A stretch of 9,906 nucleotides of DNA, from contig CAMNNV010000034.1 of NCBI GenBank assembly GCA_946546075.1, positions 1-9,906 on the forward strand. The letters are read 5' to 3'. The DNA is from an uncultured Bacillota bacterium. Its GTDB lineage: Bacteria > Bacillota > Clostridia > Peptostreptococcales > Anaerovoracaceae. Of the stretch, positions 1 through 8,474 are shown one piece after another. The notes beneath the pieces are model-generated. The model ran no database searches and was not told the DNA's origin. It saw nothing but the letters and a program-made list of their open reading frames with translations. Position 1 is the stretch's first letter. Every line of letters starts with the position of its first letter. A program made the position numbers and the translations under genes.

Positions 1-1092
1 GTGCTTTATCGCTTCCGGGATCTGATCCTCGTAGGTCGCCGCCGGGGTCCCCTGTCTTATGGAGTACAGGAAGGTGAAGGCCGAATCGTACTTCACCTGA
101 TCTACCAGGGAAAGGGTGTCTTCGAATTCTTCCTCCGTCTCCCCCGGGAATCCCACGATGATATCGGTGCTCATGGTGATATCCGGCACTTTAGCTCTCA
201 GCCTCTCGACGAGAGAAAGGTAACCGTCCCTGTCGTACTTTCGGTTCATCCTCTTCAGGACGCTGCTGCTTCCCGACTGTACCGGAAGATGGATGTAGTT
301 ACAGAGCTTGTCGCAGTCTGCGAAGGCCTGTATCAGCTTATCTGAGAGGTCCTTCGGATGCGATGTCATGAACCGTATCCTCTCCAGACCATCGATCTCA
401 TTGAGCTGATAGATGAGATCGGTGAAATCCCACTGCTTCCCATCTGCATCGAGACCCTTATAGGAGTTGACGTTCTGTCCGAGAAGGGTCACTTCTCTCA
501 CATCATCTGCTACGAGATCCCGGATCTCTCTGATGATGTTCTCAGGCTGCCTGCTCTTTTCTCTTCCCCTTGTGTACGGCACGATGCAGTAGGTGCAGAA
601 ATTGTTGCAGCCGTACATGATGTTCACGAAGGACTTGTGCCGAAAGAGCCTTCTGGCCGGCAGGCCCTCGATGATATCGGACCTGTCTTCTAAGATCTCC
701 ACCGCCTTTACTTTCTCCCTCGTGACCTTTTTGAGAAGGTCCGGGAAGCTGTCGATGTTGTGGGTGCCGAAGATGATATCCACCCACGGATACTTGCTCT
801 TCACCTGATCGATGATGTGCTGCTGCTGCATCATGCAGCCGCATACGCATGCCACGTATTCAGGGTTCTTCTCTTTGATCTTTTTCAGCTGCCCCAGCGT
901 GCCGAAGAAGCGCTTGTCAGCGTTCTCTCTGACGCTGCAGGTGTTGATGATGGTGATGTCGGACTCCTCTTTTGTCAGGACAGGGACGCACCCTTCTTCC
1001 TGGAGCATCCCCGCGATGGTTTCGGAGTCATGCTCATTCATCTGACAGCCGAACGTTATGATGTTATATTTTCTTCCTTCTAATATTTCCAT
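1..1092 (-). CDS. miaB: tRNA-2-methylthio-N6-dimethylallyladenosine synthase MiaB (3' end missing)
   Basis: This radical SAM enzyme adds a methylthio group to i6A37 of tRNAs reading UNN codons, giving ms2i6A. I translated 364 residues; the frame is open to the window edge. The N-terminal MTTase domain has the three auxiliary-cluster cysteines at about C16 (FGCQMN), C52 (NTCSVREN) and C86 (CGCM). The radical SAM CxxxCxxC motif follows at C162, C166 and C169 (YGCNNFCTYCIVPYTRGRE). Further MiaB hallmarks are LGQNVNSY, HLPVQSGS with LKRMNRKY, and DIIVGFPGET. Family members are about 440 residues, so roughly 75-90 residues, including the C-terminal TRAM domain, lie beyond the left edge. A TGA lies in frame immediately before the ATG, and the next ATG falls after C16, so this start is well fixed. 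It begins 7 bases after the gpsA stop with no clear Shine-Dalgarno site, which suggests coupling to gpsA translation. MiaB rather than MtaB or RimO is supported by the NNFCTYCIVPYTRG core. Confidence 0.96.
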   Translation of the reverse strand, partial: MEILEGRKYNIITFGCQMNEHDSETIAGMLQEEGCVPVLTKEESDITIINTCSVRENADKRFFGTLGQLKKIKEKNPEYVACVCGCMMQQQHIIDQVKSKYPWVDIIFGTHNIDSFPDLLKKVTREKVKAVEILEDRSDIIEGLPARRLFRHKSFVNIMYGCNNFCTYCIVPYTRGREKSRQPENIIREIRDLVADDVREVTLLGQNVNSYKGLDADGKQWDFTDLIYQLNEIDGLERIRFMTSHPKDLSDKLIQAFADCDKLCNYIHLPVQSGSSSVLKRMNRKYDRDGYLSLVERLRAKVPDITMSTDIIVGFPGETEEEFEDTLSLVDQVKYDSAFTFLYSIRQGTPAATYEDQIPEAIKH

Positions 1093-1099
1093 TCACTTA

Positions 1100-2095
1100 T
1101 CAGCCCTGCTCGTGCTTCTTGTCTCTCTCCATGAGAAGTGAAACAGCAAGCTTGGCGTTGATCTCTCCTTTGATCGTTTTGTAAATCGTCTCTGTGATCG
1201 GCATCTCCACACCGACTCTATTTGCCAGCTCGTAGGCTGCATCTGTAGTGTACATGCCTTCGACTACCATGCCGACTTTCTTTGTTGCTTCTTCAGGATC
1301 CATGCCCTCTCCGATCATGATGCCGCAGCGTCTGTTTCTGGAGTGCATACTTGTGCATGTTACGATGAGGTCGCCCACGCCGGTAAGTCCTGCGAATGTC
1401 TCAGGCTTAGCACCAAGCTTGAGGCCCAGTCTTGTGATCTCCGCGAGACCTCTCGTCATGAGAGCAGCCTTGGCGTTGTCGCCGAATCCCATACCGTCAG
1501 ATATTCCGGCTCCCAGGGCGATGATGTTCTTTAATGCTCCGCCCAGCTCGACGCCTACGATATCCTCCGTCGTGTAGACTCTGAATCTGTCTGACATGAA
1601 CAGATCCTGGACTCTTTCTGCCATATCCAGATTGATGGATGCAGCAGCTACCGTAGTCGGCTGGCGCAGGCCAACTTCCTCAGCATGGGAAGGTCCTGAG
1701 AGCACGACGTATCGGTTCAGGTCGATCACATCGGAAGCGATCTCTGACATTCTCTTGAGGGAATGTCTTTCGATACCCTTTGCAACGTTGATGATGACGG
1801 CATCTTCTCTGATATGAGCAAGAGCAGTCTCGAGTGCATTTCTAAAATGCTGTGCAGGTGCTGAGAAAAGAACGAAGTCTGCACCATCCAGTGCTTCTGC
1901 CTCATCCATGACCATCCTGATGTTCTCAGGAAGTTTGACTCCCGGCAGATAGTCGACGTTCTCATGATTGTCAGCCATTCTCTGAAGATGTGCCTTGTCG
2001 ATATCCCAGATGTAGACATCCTCACCATTACCTGCAAGTACTGTGGCAAGCGCTGTTCCCCAGCTTCCTGCTCCTATCACTGCTACTTTGCTCAT
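1100..2095 (-). CDS. gpsA: Glycerol-3-phosphate dehydrogenase [NAD(P)+]
   Basis: This cytoplasmic enzyme reduces dihydroxyacetone phosphate to sn-glycerol-3-phosphate, the backbone for phospholipids and the acyl acceptor used by PlsY. The 331-residue product has the normal family length. The N-terminal Rossmann fold opens with the dinucleotide-binding motif GAGSWGTA at residues 8-15. INVAKGIE (K106) and the GGALKN motif with the presumed catalytic K189 are present. The substrate-binding C-terminal domain contains SGPSHAEE, GLTGVGDLIVTCTS and HSRNRRCG (R253, N254). The ATG shares four bases (ATGA) with the plsY stop and has a strong AGGAGG seven bases upstream, so the start is secure. Lying next to plsY, it places production of the acceptor beside the enzyme that consumes it. 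Nothing in the sequence looks damaged. Confidence 0.98.
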   Translation of the reverse strand: MSKVAVIGAGSWGTALATVLAGNGEDVYIWDIDKAHLQRMADNHENVDYLPGVKLPENIRMVMDEAEALDGADFVLFSAPAQHFRNALETALAHIREDAVIINVAKGIERHSLKRMSEIASDVIDLNRYVVLSGPSHAEEVGLRQPTTVAAASINLDMAERVQDLFMSDRFRVYTTEDIVGVELGGALKNIIALGAGISDGMGFGDNAKAALMTRGLAEITRLGLKLGAKPETFAGLTGVGDLIVTCTSMHSRNRRCGIMIGEGMDPEEATKKVGMVVEGMYTTDAAYELANRVGVEMPITETIYKTIKGEINAKLAVSLLMERDKKHEQG

Positions 2096-2706
2096 TTCTC
2101 GTCCTCCTGATTTTTACTATTTTTGTCTAATATACTCAGTTTCGGTTCTTCTCCGTGGATCATACGGATGATATTCGCTTTGTGTTTGAAAATCATGATC
2201 GCTGCTATGACGATCGCGATATATACGAAGTCCGGCTCTCTGAAAATGCATACTACCGGCAGCAGTACGAGGCCTGCGATGGAGCCTGCGGACATGCGCT
2301 TGGATATCAGTGTCACCACAGCTACGATGCCCAGCTCGATCAGCGCCAGAACCGGGTTCAGGGCCAGAAGCGCACCAAAGGATGTGGCGATGCCCTTTCC
2401 TCCCTGGAACTTCAACAGCACCGGCCAAACATGTCCCAGCATCACGAAAAGCACGCAGTACATGGCTCCCGTGTGTCCTGCAAGGAGCATCCCGATCACG
2501 ACGGACACGACACCTTTTAATATGTCGATGACCAAAGTGATGACGGCGGCTTTTTTGCCCAGTACTCTGAGGGCGTTCGTGGTGCCGGCGTTACCGCTTC
2601 CTTCCTTCTTGATGTCGATGCCGTGGGCTCTCGCAAGAAGTGTGGAAGGCGATATGTTACCTATGAAATACGCGATGATACACGCGATCACTATTTTAGA
2701 TGTCAT
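2092..2706 (-). CDS. plsY: Acyl-phosphate:glycerol-3-phosphate acyltransferase PlsY
   Basis: This integral membrane enzyme transfers the acyl group from acyl-phosphate (made by PlsX) to position 1 of glycerol-3-phosphate, forming lysophosphatidic acid. The 204-residue product is of family length and strongly hydrophobic, with several predicted membrane segments (roughly residues 3-24, 52-76, 80-98, 112-135, 141-155 and 158-174). The three conserved PlsY loop motifs are present: GSGNAGTTNALR at 36-47, KFQGGKGIATS at 99-109 and HKANIIRMIHGEEPK at 175-189. The C-terminal tail is short and charged. The ATG overlaps the end of der by 11 bases and is preceded by a G-rich AAGGGGG site six bases upstream. 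The downstream neighbour gpsA supplies its substrate, and plsX upstream in the same gene run supplies the acyl donor. Confidence 0.97.
   Translation of the reverse strand: MTSKIVIACIIAYFIGNISPSTLLARAHGIDIKKEGSGNAGTTNALRVLGKKAAVITLVIDILKGVVSVVIGMLLAGHTGAMYCVLFVMLGHVWPVLLKFQGGKGIATSFGALLALNPVLALIELGIVAVVTLISKRMSAGSIAGLVLLPVVCIFREPDFVYIAIVIAAIMIFKHKANIIRMIHGEEPKLSILDKNSKNQEDEK
2103..2108 (-). promoter_or_regulatory. Shine-Dalgarno site for gpsA
   Basis: A perfect AGGAGG sits inside the last codons of plsY, seven bases before the gpsA ATG. It is the strongest ribosome binding site I see in the window. It probably lets gpsA be translated efficiently despite its four-base overlap with plsY. Confidence 0.85.
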
Positions 2707-4021
2707 CCTTGTCCCCCTTCTCTCTGAAGACGAACTTCAGTGACGTTCCTTCGAAGCCGAAGCTCTCTCTGATCTTGTTCTCCAGATACCTTGCGTAGGA
2801 GAAGTGCATCAGCGCTCTCTTGTTCACCTGGAAGGAGAAGAGAGGCGGATTGACTCCCACCTGTGTCACGTAGTAGATCTTGAGTCTCTTGCCCTTGTCC
2901 GATGGCGGCTGCTTCATCATGGTGGCGTCTGTGATCAGGCTGTTGAGCTGGCCCGTCGGCACTCTCATAGCTCTGTTGGCCGCTACCATTCTGGCTGTAT
3001 CGATGACCTTGCTGACTCTCTGTCCTGTCAGGGCCGAGATGAAGATCACCGGTGCATAGGACATGAAGGTGAGTTCTGACTCCACCTCCAGTTTGAAGTC
3101 ACGCATGGTGTTGGTCTCTTTTTCGATGGCATCCCACTTGTTCACCACGATCACGAGACCTTTGCCCGCTTCATGGGCCACCCCTGCGATCTTCTTGTCC
3201 TGCTCTGTGACACCCTCCTGGGCGTCGATCATGAGGAGGCACACGTCGCATCGCTCGATGGCCGCGATGGCTCTTACTACGCTGTATTTTTCGATATCCT
3301 CGTTTACTTTGCTCTTCCTTCGGATGCCGGCCGTATCGATGAGGAGATACTTCTCTCCGTCCTTTTCAAAAGGTGTGTCGATGGAGTCTCTCGTGGTGCC
3401 CGCGATCGGCGATACGATGACGCGGTTCTCTCCGAGGAGCCGGTTGATCAGCGAGGATTTGCCCACGTTCGGCTTGCCGATGACGGCGATCTTGATATCG
3501 TCCTCTTCCTCCGTTCCTGCGCCTTCCGGGAAGCTCTCCACGATCCTGTCGAGAAGATCTCCCAGGTTGAGCATGTTGACGGAAGAGATGGCGATGGGCT
3601 CTCCCAGGCCCAGCTCGTAGAAATCATAGAAGTCGTCCGGAAGTCCCGGCTTGTCCACCTTGTTCACGCACAGGACCACTTCCTTGCCTGTCTTGTAGAG
3701 CATCTCTCCGACTTCCCTGTCCGCTGCCGTCAGGCCGTCCTTACCGTCCACCATGAAGAGGATGACGTCCGCCATGTCCATGGCGATCTGAGCCTGCTCT
3801 CTCATCTGGGACAGAATGATATCCTGGCTGTCCGGCTCGATGCCGCCGGTGTCGATCAGGGCGAAATGGATGCCCCTCCACTCAGCTTCAGCGTAGATCC
3901 TGTCTCTCGTGACACCGGGAGTGTCCTCTACGATGGCCACTCTCCTGCCCACTACCTTATTAAAAAATGTCGATTTGCCTACGTTCGGTCTGCCGACTAC
4001 GGCTACTATTGGTTTACTCAT
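2696..4021 (-). CDS. der: Ribosome biogenesis GTPase Der (EngA)
   Basis: Der is a GTPase with two tandem G domains that assists late assembly of the 50S ribosomal subunit. With the ATG at 4021 the product is 441 residues, the usual length. G domain 1 has the P-loop GRPNVGKS (10-17), DTPGVTRD, DTGG (57-60) and NKVD (120-123). G domain 2 has GKPNVGKSS (182-190), AGTTRDSID, DTAG (229-232) and NKWD (294-297). A C-terminal KH-like domain follows from about residue 350. I chose the ATG because it gives the family-typical MSKPIVAVVGRPNVGK opening and has AAGGG seven bases upstream; a TTG 33 bases further out would add 11 atypical residues. The start overlaps the end of ftsY by eight bases and the gene's end overlaps plsY, so its translation is probably coupled on both sides. 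Confidence 0.97.
   Translation of the reverse strand: MSKPIVAVVGRPNVGKSTFFNKVVGRRVAIVEDTPGVTRDRIYAEAEWRGIHFALIDTGGIEPDSQDIILSQMREQAQIAMDMADVILFMVDGKDGLTAADREVGEMLYKTGKEVVLCVNKVDKPGLPDDFYDFYELGLGEPIAISSVNMLNLGDLLDRIVESFPEGAGTEEEDDIKIAVIGKPNVGKSSLINRLLGENRVIVSPIAGTTRDSIDTPFEKDGEKYLLIDTAGIRRKSKVNEDIEKYSVVRAIAAIERCDVCLLMIDAQEGVTEQDKKIAGVAHEAGKGLVIVVNKWDAIEKETNTMRDFKLEVESELTFMSYAPVIFISALTGQRVSKVIDTARMVAANRAMRVPTGQLNSLITDATMMKQPPSDKGKRLKIYYVTQVGVNPPLFSFQVNKRALMHFSYARYLENKIRESFGFEGTSLKFVFREKGDKDDI
2713..2719 (-). promoter_or_regulatory. Shine-Dalgarno site for plsY
   Basis: AAGGGGG lies six bases before the plsY ATG, within the last codons of der. A second AAGG touches the start codon but is too close to serve. 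The site supports the ATG at 2706 as the true start and so the 11-base overlap with der. Confidence 0.6.
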
Positions 4022-4907
4022 CAAAAATCCCTTCTGCGAATTCTCTCGGGTCAAATTCCTTGAGATCGTCGATTCCTTCGCCTACGCCGATGAACTTCAC
4101 CGGCATATCATATTCGTCCGCGATGGTGATCACGATGCCACCCTTTGCGGTACCGTCCAGCTTCGTGAGGATGATGCCCGTGATGTCGGCCACTTCCCCG
4201 AACTCTTTGACCTGTGAGACGGCGTTCTTGCCCGTCGTGGCATCCAGCACCAGCAGGTTCTCTCTGGCAGCCTCCGGCCACTCTCTCGTGATGACTTTGT
4301 TCATCTTGTTCAGCTCGTCCATGAGGTTCTTCTTGTTCTGGAGCCTTCCTGCGGTGTCGCAGATGAGCACGTCCATGTTCTTTGCACGGGCGCTCTGGAT
4401 CGCATCGTATATTACCGATGCGGGATCTGCACCTTCCTTGTGCTTCACCACGTTGATGCCCACTCTGTCGGCCCAGATCTGAAGCTGCTCAGCAGCTGCT
4501 GCACGGAATGTATCTGCCGCTGCCAGCATGACCTTCTTGTTCTCCTTCTTCAGCTTGTTTGCCAGCTTGCCGATGGATGTGGTCTTGCCGCCGCCGTTGA
4601 TGCCGATCATCAGGATGACGAGCGGCGTATCCTCGCAGAGCTTCTGGTTTTCCTTCTTGTCCATGAGGGCTGCGATGATCTTGGCCAGTCTCATCTTCAC
4701 GACTTCCGGCTTCGTCATGTTGTTTATCTTGATCTCTTCTCTCAGTCTCTCCACGATGTGCATGGTGGTATCCATGCCGATATCGGATGTAATGAGGATC
4801 TCTTCGAGTTCTTCGAGGAACTCCTCATCCACCTTCGGATGCATCATGATGGCATCCCCTATCCTCTGTGAAAGCTTACCGAAAAAAGATTTTTTCTCCT
4901 GAAACAT
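4014..4907 (-). CDS. ftsY: Signal recognition particle receptor FtsY
   Basis: FtsY is the membrane-associated SRP GTPase that receives Ffh-4.5S RNA-ribosome complexes and hands nascent membrane proteins to the Sec translocon. The 297-residue product has a helical N domain (about 1-85) followed by the NG GTPase domain. G motifs are the P-loop GINGGGKTT (102-110), DTFRAAAAEQL (from 132), DTAGRLQNKKN (from 184), TKLDGTAKGG (248-257) and the closing GVGEGIDDLKEFDP. It lacks the long acidic A domain of E. coli FtsY, as is common in Gram-positive bacteria. The DTAGRLQNKKNLMDEL stretch and the absence of an M domain separate it from Ffh. The ATG has AAAGGAG six bases upstream, 24 bases after the smc stop. 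Following smc is the usual Bacillota order, but no ylxM or ffh follows; der overlaps its 3' end instead. Confidence 0.98.
   Translation of the reverse strand: MFQEKKSFFGKLSQRIGDAIMMHPKVDEEFLEELEEILITSDIGMDTTMHIVERLREEIKINNMTKPEVVKMRLAKIIAALMDKKENQKLCEDTPLVILMIGINGGGKTTSIGKLANKLKKENKKVMLAAADTFRAAAAEQLQIWADRVGINVVKHKEGADPASVIYDAIQSARAKNMDVLICDTAGRLQNKKNLMDELNKMNKVITREWPEAARENLLVLDATTGKNAVSQVKEFGEVADITGIILTKLDGTAKGGIVITIADEYDMPVKFIGVGEGIDDLKEFDPREFAEGIFDE
4029..4033 (-). promoter_or_regulatory. Shine-Dalgarno site deciding the der start
   Basis: AAGGG lies seven bases before the ATG at 4021, inside the final codons of ftsY. It favours this ATG over the in-frame TTG at 4054. Confidence 0.6.
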
Positions 4908-4913
4908 ATTTTG

Positions 4914-4920
4914 CTCCTTT
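4914..4920 (-). promoter_or_regulatory. Shine-Dalgarno site for ftsY
   Basis: AAAGGAG lies six bases before the ftsY ATG, in the 24-base smc-ftsY spacer, the longest gap between genes in the window. No promoter-like or hairpin sequence fits in this spacer. Confidence 0.75.
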
Positions 4921-4931
4921 TATTGCTGTAT

Positions 4932-7900
4932 CTATATGTCGAAGCTGTCTCCCATGCTGATGGAAAGCACCTTCGATACGCCCTTCTCAGGCATGGTCAC
5001 GCCGTAGATCACGTCGGCATGTTCCATGGTCGCCTTCTGGTGTGTGACGAGGGTGAACTGGATGTCCTGAAGGGTCCTCAGGCAGTCGATGAATCGGTCG
5101 ATGTTCGCATCGTCTAATGCCGATTCGACCTCGTCCAGTATGCAAAACGGTGTCGGTTTCGCTTCCAGCACGGCGAACATCAAAGCGATGGCGGTCAGCG
5201 TCTTCTCACCACCGGAAAGCAGGTTGATGTTCTGCAGTTTCTTGCCCGGCGGCTGCGCGATGATGTCGATGTCCGAAGTGAGCGGATCGTTTTCGTCCGA
5301 CAGTCTCAGCTCTGCGTGGCCTCCTCCGAAAAGTTCGTTGAACTTGTCCTCGAAGTTGATGACGATCTGGTCGAAGCTCTCCTTGAACCTTATCCTGATG
5401 GTCTTGTCCAGCTCGCTGATGATGTCCATGATGGCATCCATGGCCTGGCCGATATCGTCACGCTGCTCCGTGAGGAAGTCGTAGCGCTGCTTCTCTTCTT
5501 TGTACTCTTCGATGGCTCCGATGTTTACCTCGCCCAGTTCCTTCATGCGGGAACGGATCTGCCTGCTCTCTCTTACGGCAGGAGAAAGGGCGAAGTTTTC
5601 TTTTCGCATGTCCATGGCCTGCGCAAAGGATACTTCGAAGTCGTCCCAGAGCTTGTTCTTGAAGTTCTCCAGCTGCGTATCGTTCTTCGTCTGCTTGATA
5701 TCAAGCTGGAATTTCTTTTCCCGGAGTTCTCCGAGCTGTGCGTCGGCTCTGTCTCGTTCTTCTCCGGCTTCCGTGATGCTCTTGGCCAGCTGAGCCTTCT
5801 CCTCGTTGACCTCGTCCATGTACTGCTGGAGCGTATTTCTTTCTCTTTCTTTCTCGCGGATGAGTCCGTCCACGTCTCCGTGACCGGACGTGATGGTATC
5901 CTTCTCGGCTTTGAGTCTCGCGATGGCGTCACGCTTGGAAGCGATGTCTTCTTTCGCCTGGCGGATGAGCTCGTCTGCACGGGAGATCATCTCCGACATG
6001 TGCTCCAGGCCCGCCTGCCTGCTGCTGACTTCCACTCTGAGAGCCGTGATCTTCTCACCCTTGAGATCGTACTCTTCTTTTATTTTACTATACTTTGTAA
6101 GACATTCCTCGGCCTTCTTCTCCGCTTCGTCTTTCTTTTTGTCAAGCTGGGCGATGCGGCTCTCAAGTTCCTGCACCATGCCGAAGGATCTCTCCCTCTC
6201 TTCTTCGATGCCCTTGAGTTCTTTTGTCAGCCTCTCGGCGTCGGATTTGAGATCCTTTAATGCCGCTTCCGATGTCTTGATGATGTTCTGCTTCTCGATG
6301 AGATCGTAGGTATCCTGACGGATGGTCGCATCCAGTTTCTCCGAGAGGGAATTGTTTTCCTTCACCTTGCTGTTCAGATCTGCCAGGGTTTCTTCTTCCT
6401 TCTCGATGTTTCTGCGGTTATCCTCCAGCTGTTTTCCCAGGGTAGCGATCTCTGCCTTCCTGTCCAGGATGTTCGCTGTCTTGTGCTTATATTTACCGCC
6501 TGTGATGGCGCCGCTTCCGCTGATGATCTCACCATCTAAGGTCACGATCCGGAAGCCTGCCGCCTGCTTGGACATGGCGATGGCGTTGTCCATGTTGTCC
6601 GCCACAGCGACTCTGCCCAGAAGGCTCGCCACGATCTGCTCGTATTTCCCGTCGGCACTGACCACGTCAGGACCGAATCCCAGAAATCCCGGTCTGCCCT
6701 CCAGCTTTGCCTCTCTTCTGAAATTGCCCCGGACAGAGCTTACCGGCAGGAAGGTCACTCTTCCTGCTCTGTTCTGTTTGAGGGATGAAATCGCTTCTTT
6801 GGCGCTGGCATCGTCGTCGCAGATCACGTTCTGGATGCTGCCGCCGAGGGCCGTCTCGATGGCCGTAGTGAACTTCTCCGGCACTTCGATCAGGTCTGCC
6901 ACGACTCCGTGGATGCCCCGGATGCCGCTTCTCATCACGTGCTTGACGCCGTAGTTATATCCGTCGTAATTGTCTTCCAGTTCTTTGAGTGTCGCGGCTC
7001 TCGATGTGAGTCTTCCCGACTCGATCTTCAGCTGCTCCACCTTGTCTGCAGAAGTCTTCCTCTCTGCCTTGAGGAGGATCGTATCCTTGAGGAGCTTCGC
7101 CCTCTGTTCCTTCTCGTCCTCCAGCTGCTCCTGCTGCTGTTTTTCTTCTGCTCTGAGTTTATTGAGGGTGTCGATGGTATCTCTTCCGGTACCCTCGCCC
7201 TCGTCTCTTCTCGTGAGGACCACCTTCTGTCTCTCATCGAGCGTATCTTTTAACATGTCGAGGCTGCTGATCTCGGCTCTTGCGGAGCTGATGCCGGAGG
7301 AGGCTTCGAATATCTCGTTGCGGTACTCGTCGCCCTTTGCAGAAAGATCTGCCATCTCTTCTGCCATATCGGCGTATTCTCTTGCGGCCTCGTCCAGTTC
7401 CTCCGTCATGCCGGTAAGTTCTCTGCCGGCTTCCTTGGACTGGCTCTTTATGGTCTCTATATTCTCGGATTCTCTTCGTATGCGGTCTTCTGACTGCTCG
7501 ATGTCTCCTGCATAGGAGACCGTCGTCTTGTCGATGTATGCGATGCGCTCTCTGTCCAGATCGCCCTTGTTGACCAGGCTGTTGAGCTCATCGATGGCCG
7601 TCAGGAGCTTGCCGTGGGTATCCCTCGAGATCTCCTCGAGATCCTCGTTCTTGCGGTTGCACTCGCCCAGCTTCTCTTCGGCTTCCTTACGCGCATCCTT
7701 TGCATTCTCAAGATCGATATCCAGTTCCATCAGGTCGTCTTTGATATACTCTGCGGCCAGCTGGATCTTCTCGATGTTCTTGAGGATGATGTTGATCTCA
7801 AGTTCCTTGTATCTCTCCCGGAGCTCCAGATATTCTGCTGCCTTGATGCTGTCTTCTTCCAGCGTCGGCAGTTTGCGGTCGATCTCTGCGATGATGTCCA

Positions 7901-8474
7901 GGACTCTGTCCATGTTGGCTCTTGTGGACTCCAGCTTCCTCTCGGACTCCGCCTTTCTCGTCCTGTAGGCCACGATGCCGGCGGCCTCTTCGAAGATCTC
8001 TCTTCTGCTCTCCGTCTTGTTGCTGAGGATGTCCGCGATCTTGCCCTGGCCGATGATGGAATATCCGTCTACGCCGATACCCGTGTCCATGATCAGCTCC
8101 CGGATGTCCCTCAACCTGCACTGGCTCTTGTTGATGAAATACTCGCTCTCCCCGGTCCGGTACATCCTCCGGGTGATGGCCACCTCCTGGAAGTCGATGT
8201 CCAGGCTGCCGTCGGAGTTGTCGATGGTCAGGGTGACCTCCGCCATGCCTCTGGACTTACGGCCTGCCGTTCCGGAGAAGATGACTTCGTCCATCTTGGC
8301 GCCTCGGAGCATCTTCGGGCTCTGCTCTCCCAGGACCCACCGGATGGCATCGCTGATGTTGCTCTTGCCGCTTCCGTTCGGTCCCACGACGCAGGTGATG
8401 CCCCTGTCGAATTCTATTGTTACGGGCTCTGCAAAAGATTTGAACCCGTGGATCTCTATCTTCTTGAAATACAT
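4932..8474 (-). CDS. smc: Chromosome partition protein Smc
   Basis: Smc is the ATPase of the bacterial condensin (with ScpA and ScpB, not in this window), which extrudes DNA loops and helps separate sister chromosomes. The 1180-residue product is full length. The N-terminal head carries Walker A GPNGSGKS (31-38) and the Q-loop IGQGKI (Q143). Long coiled coils of about 165-500 and 670-1040, rich in E, K, R and L, form the two arms. They flank a globular hinge at about 517-665 that begins GIRGIHGVVADLI and contains GSGAITGGKY. The C-terminal head has the ABC signature LSGGEKT (from 1086), Walker B CILDE with catalytic E1115, and the D-loop ALDDAN. The ATG directly follows the rnc stop (TAGATG), with GGAG nine bases upstream inside rnc, so the two are probably translationally coupled. 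No frameshift or arm deletion is evident. Confidence 0.99.
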   Translation of the reverse strand: MYFKKIEIHGFKSFAEPVTIEFDRGITCVVGPNGSGKSNISDAIRWVLGEQSPKMLRGAKMDEVIFSGTAGRKSRGMAEVTLTIDNSDGSLDIDFQEVAITRRMYRTGESEYFINKSQCRLRDIRELIMDTGIGVDGYSIIGQGKIADILSNKTESRREIFEEAAGIVAYRTRKAESERKLESTRANMDRVLDIIAEIDRKLPTLEEDSIKAAEYLELRERYKELEINIILKNIEKIQLAAEYIKDDLMELDIDLENAKDARKEAEEKLGECNRKNEDLEEISRDTHGKLLTAIDELNSLVNKGDLDRERIAYIDKTTVSYAGDIEQSEDRIRRESENIETIKSQSKEAGRELTGMTEELDEAAREYADMAEEMADLSAKGDEYRNEIFEASSGISSARAEISSLDMLKDTLDERQKVVLTRRDEGEGTGRDTIDTLNKLRAEEKQQQEQLEDEKEQRAKLLKDTILLKAERKTSADKVEQLKIESGRLTSRAATLKELEDNYDGYNYGVKHVMRSGIRGIHGVVADLIEVPEKFTTAIETALGGSIQNVICDDDASAKEAISSLKQNRAGRVTFLPVSSVRGNFRREAKLEGRPGFLGFGPDVVSADGKYEQIVASLLGRVAVADNMDNAIAMSKQAAGFRIVTLDGEIISGSGAITGGKYKHKTANILDRKAEIATLGKQLEDNRRNIEKEEETLADLNSKVKENNSLSEKLDATIRQDTYDLIEKQNIIKTSEAALKDLKSDAERLTKELKGIEEERERSFGMVQELESRIAQLDKKKDEAEKKAEECLTKYSKIKEEYDLKGEKITALRVEVSSRQAGLEHMSEMISRADELIRQAKEDIASKRDAIARLKAEKDTITSGHGDVDGLIREKERERNTLQQYMDEVNEEKAQLAKSITEAGEERDRADAQLGELREKKFQLDIKQTKNDTQLENFKNKLWDDFEVSFAQAMDMRKENFALSPAVRESRQIRSRMKELGEVNIGAIEEYKEEKQRYDFLTEQRDDIGQAMDAIMDIISELDKTIRIRFKESFDQIVINFEDKFNELFGGGHAELRLSDENDPLTSDIDIIAQPPGKKLQNINLLSGGEKTLTAIALMFAVLEAKPTPFCILDEVESALDDANIDRFIDCLRTLQDIQFTLVTHQKATMEHADVIYGVTMPEKGVSKVLSISMGDSFDI

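Noticed and set aside
542..850. A minus-strand frame of 102 codons opposite the left part of the window.
   Set aside because: It overlaps miaB in another frame, on the same strand, and has low-complexity content; the miaB frame carries all the conserved motifs.
4908..4931. The longest gap between genes (24 bases), examined for a promoter, terminator or small RNA.
   Set aside because: It holds only the ftsY ribosome binding site and an AT-rich stretch, with no hairpin or paired promoter elements.
5835..5860. A short pyrimidine-rich repeat (purine-rich on the coding strand).
   Set aside because: It encodes a Glu/Lys/Arg-rich stretch of the Smc arm, and such codons naturally give GA-rich tracts. 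It is not a separate repeat element.
6070..6105. An AT-rich pocket inside smc with TATAGT and TAAAAT on the minus strand, resembling a -10 promoter element.
   Set aside because: No -35-like sequence lies at the right distance, and the bases are explained by Lys, Tyr and Ile codons in the coiled coil.
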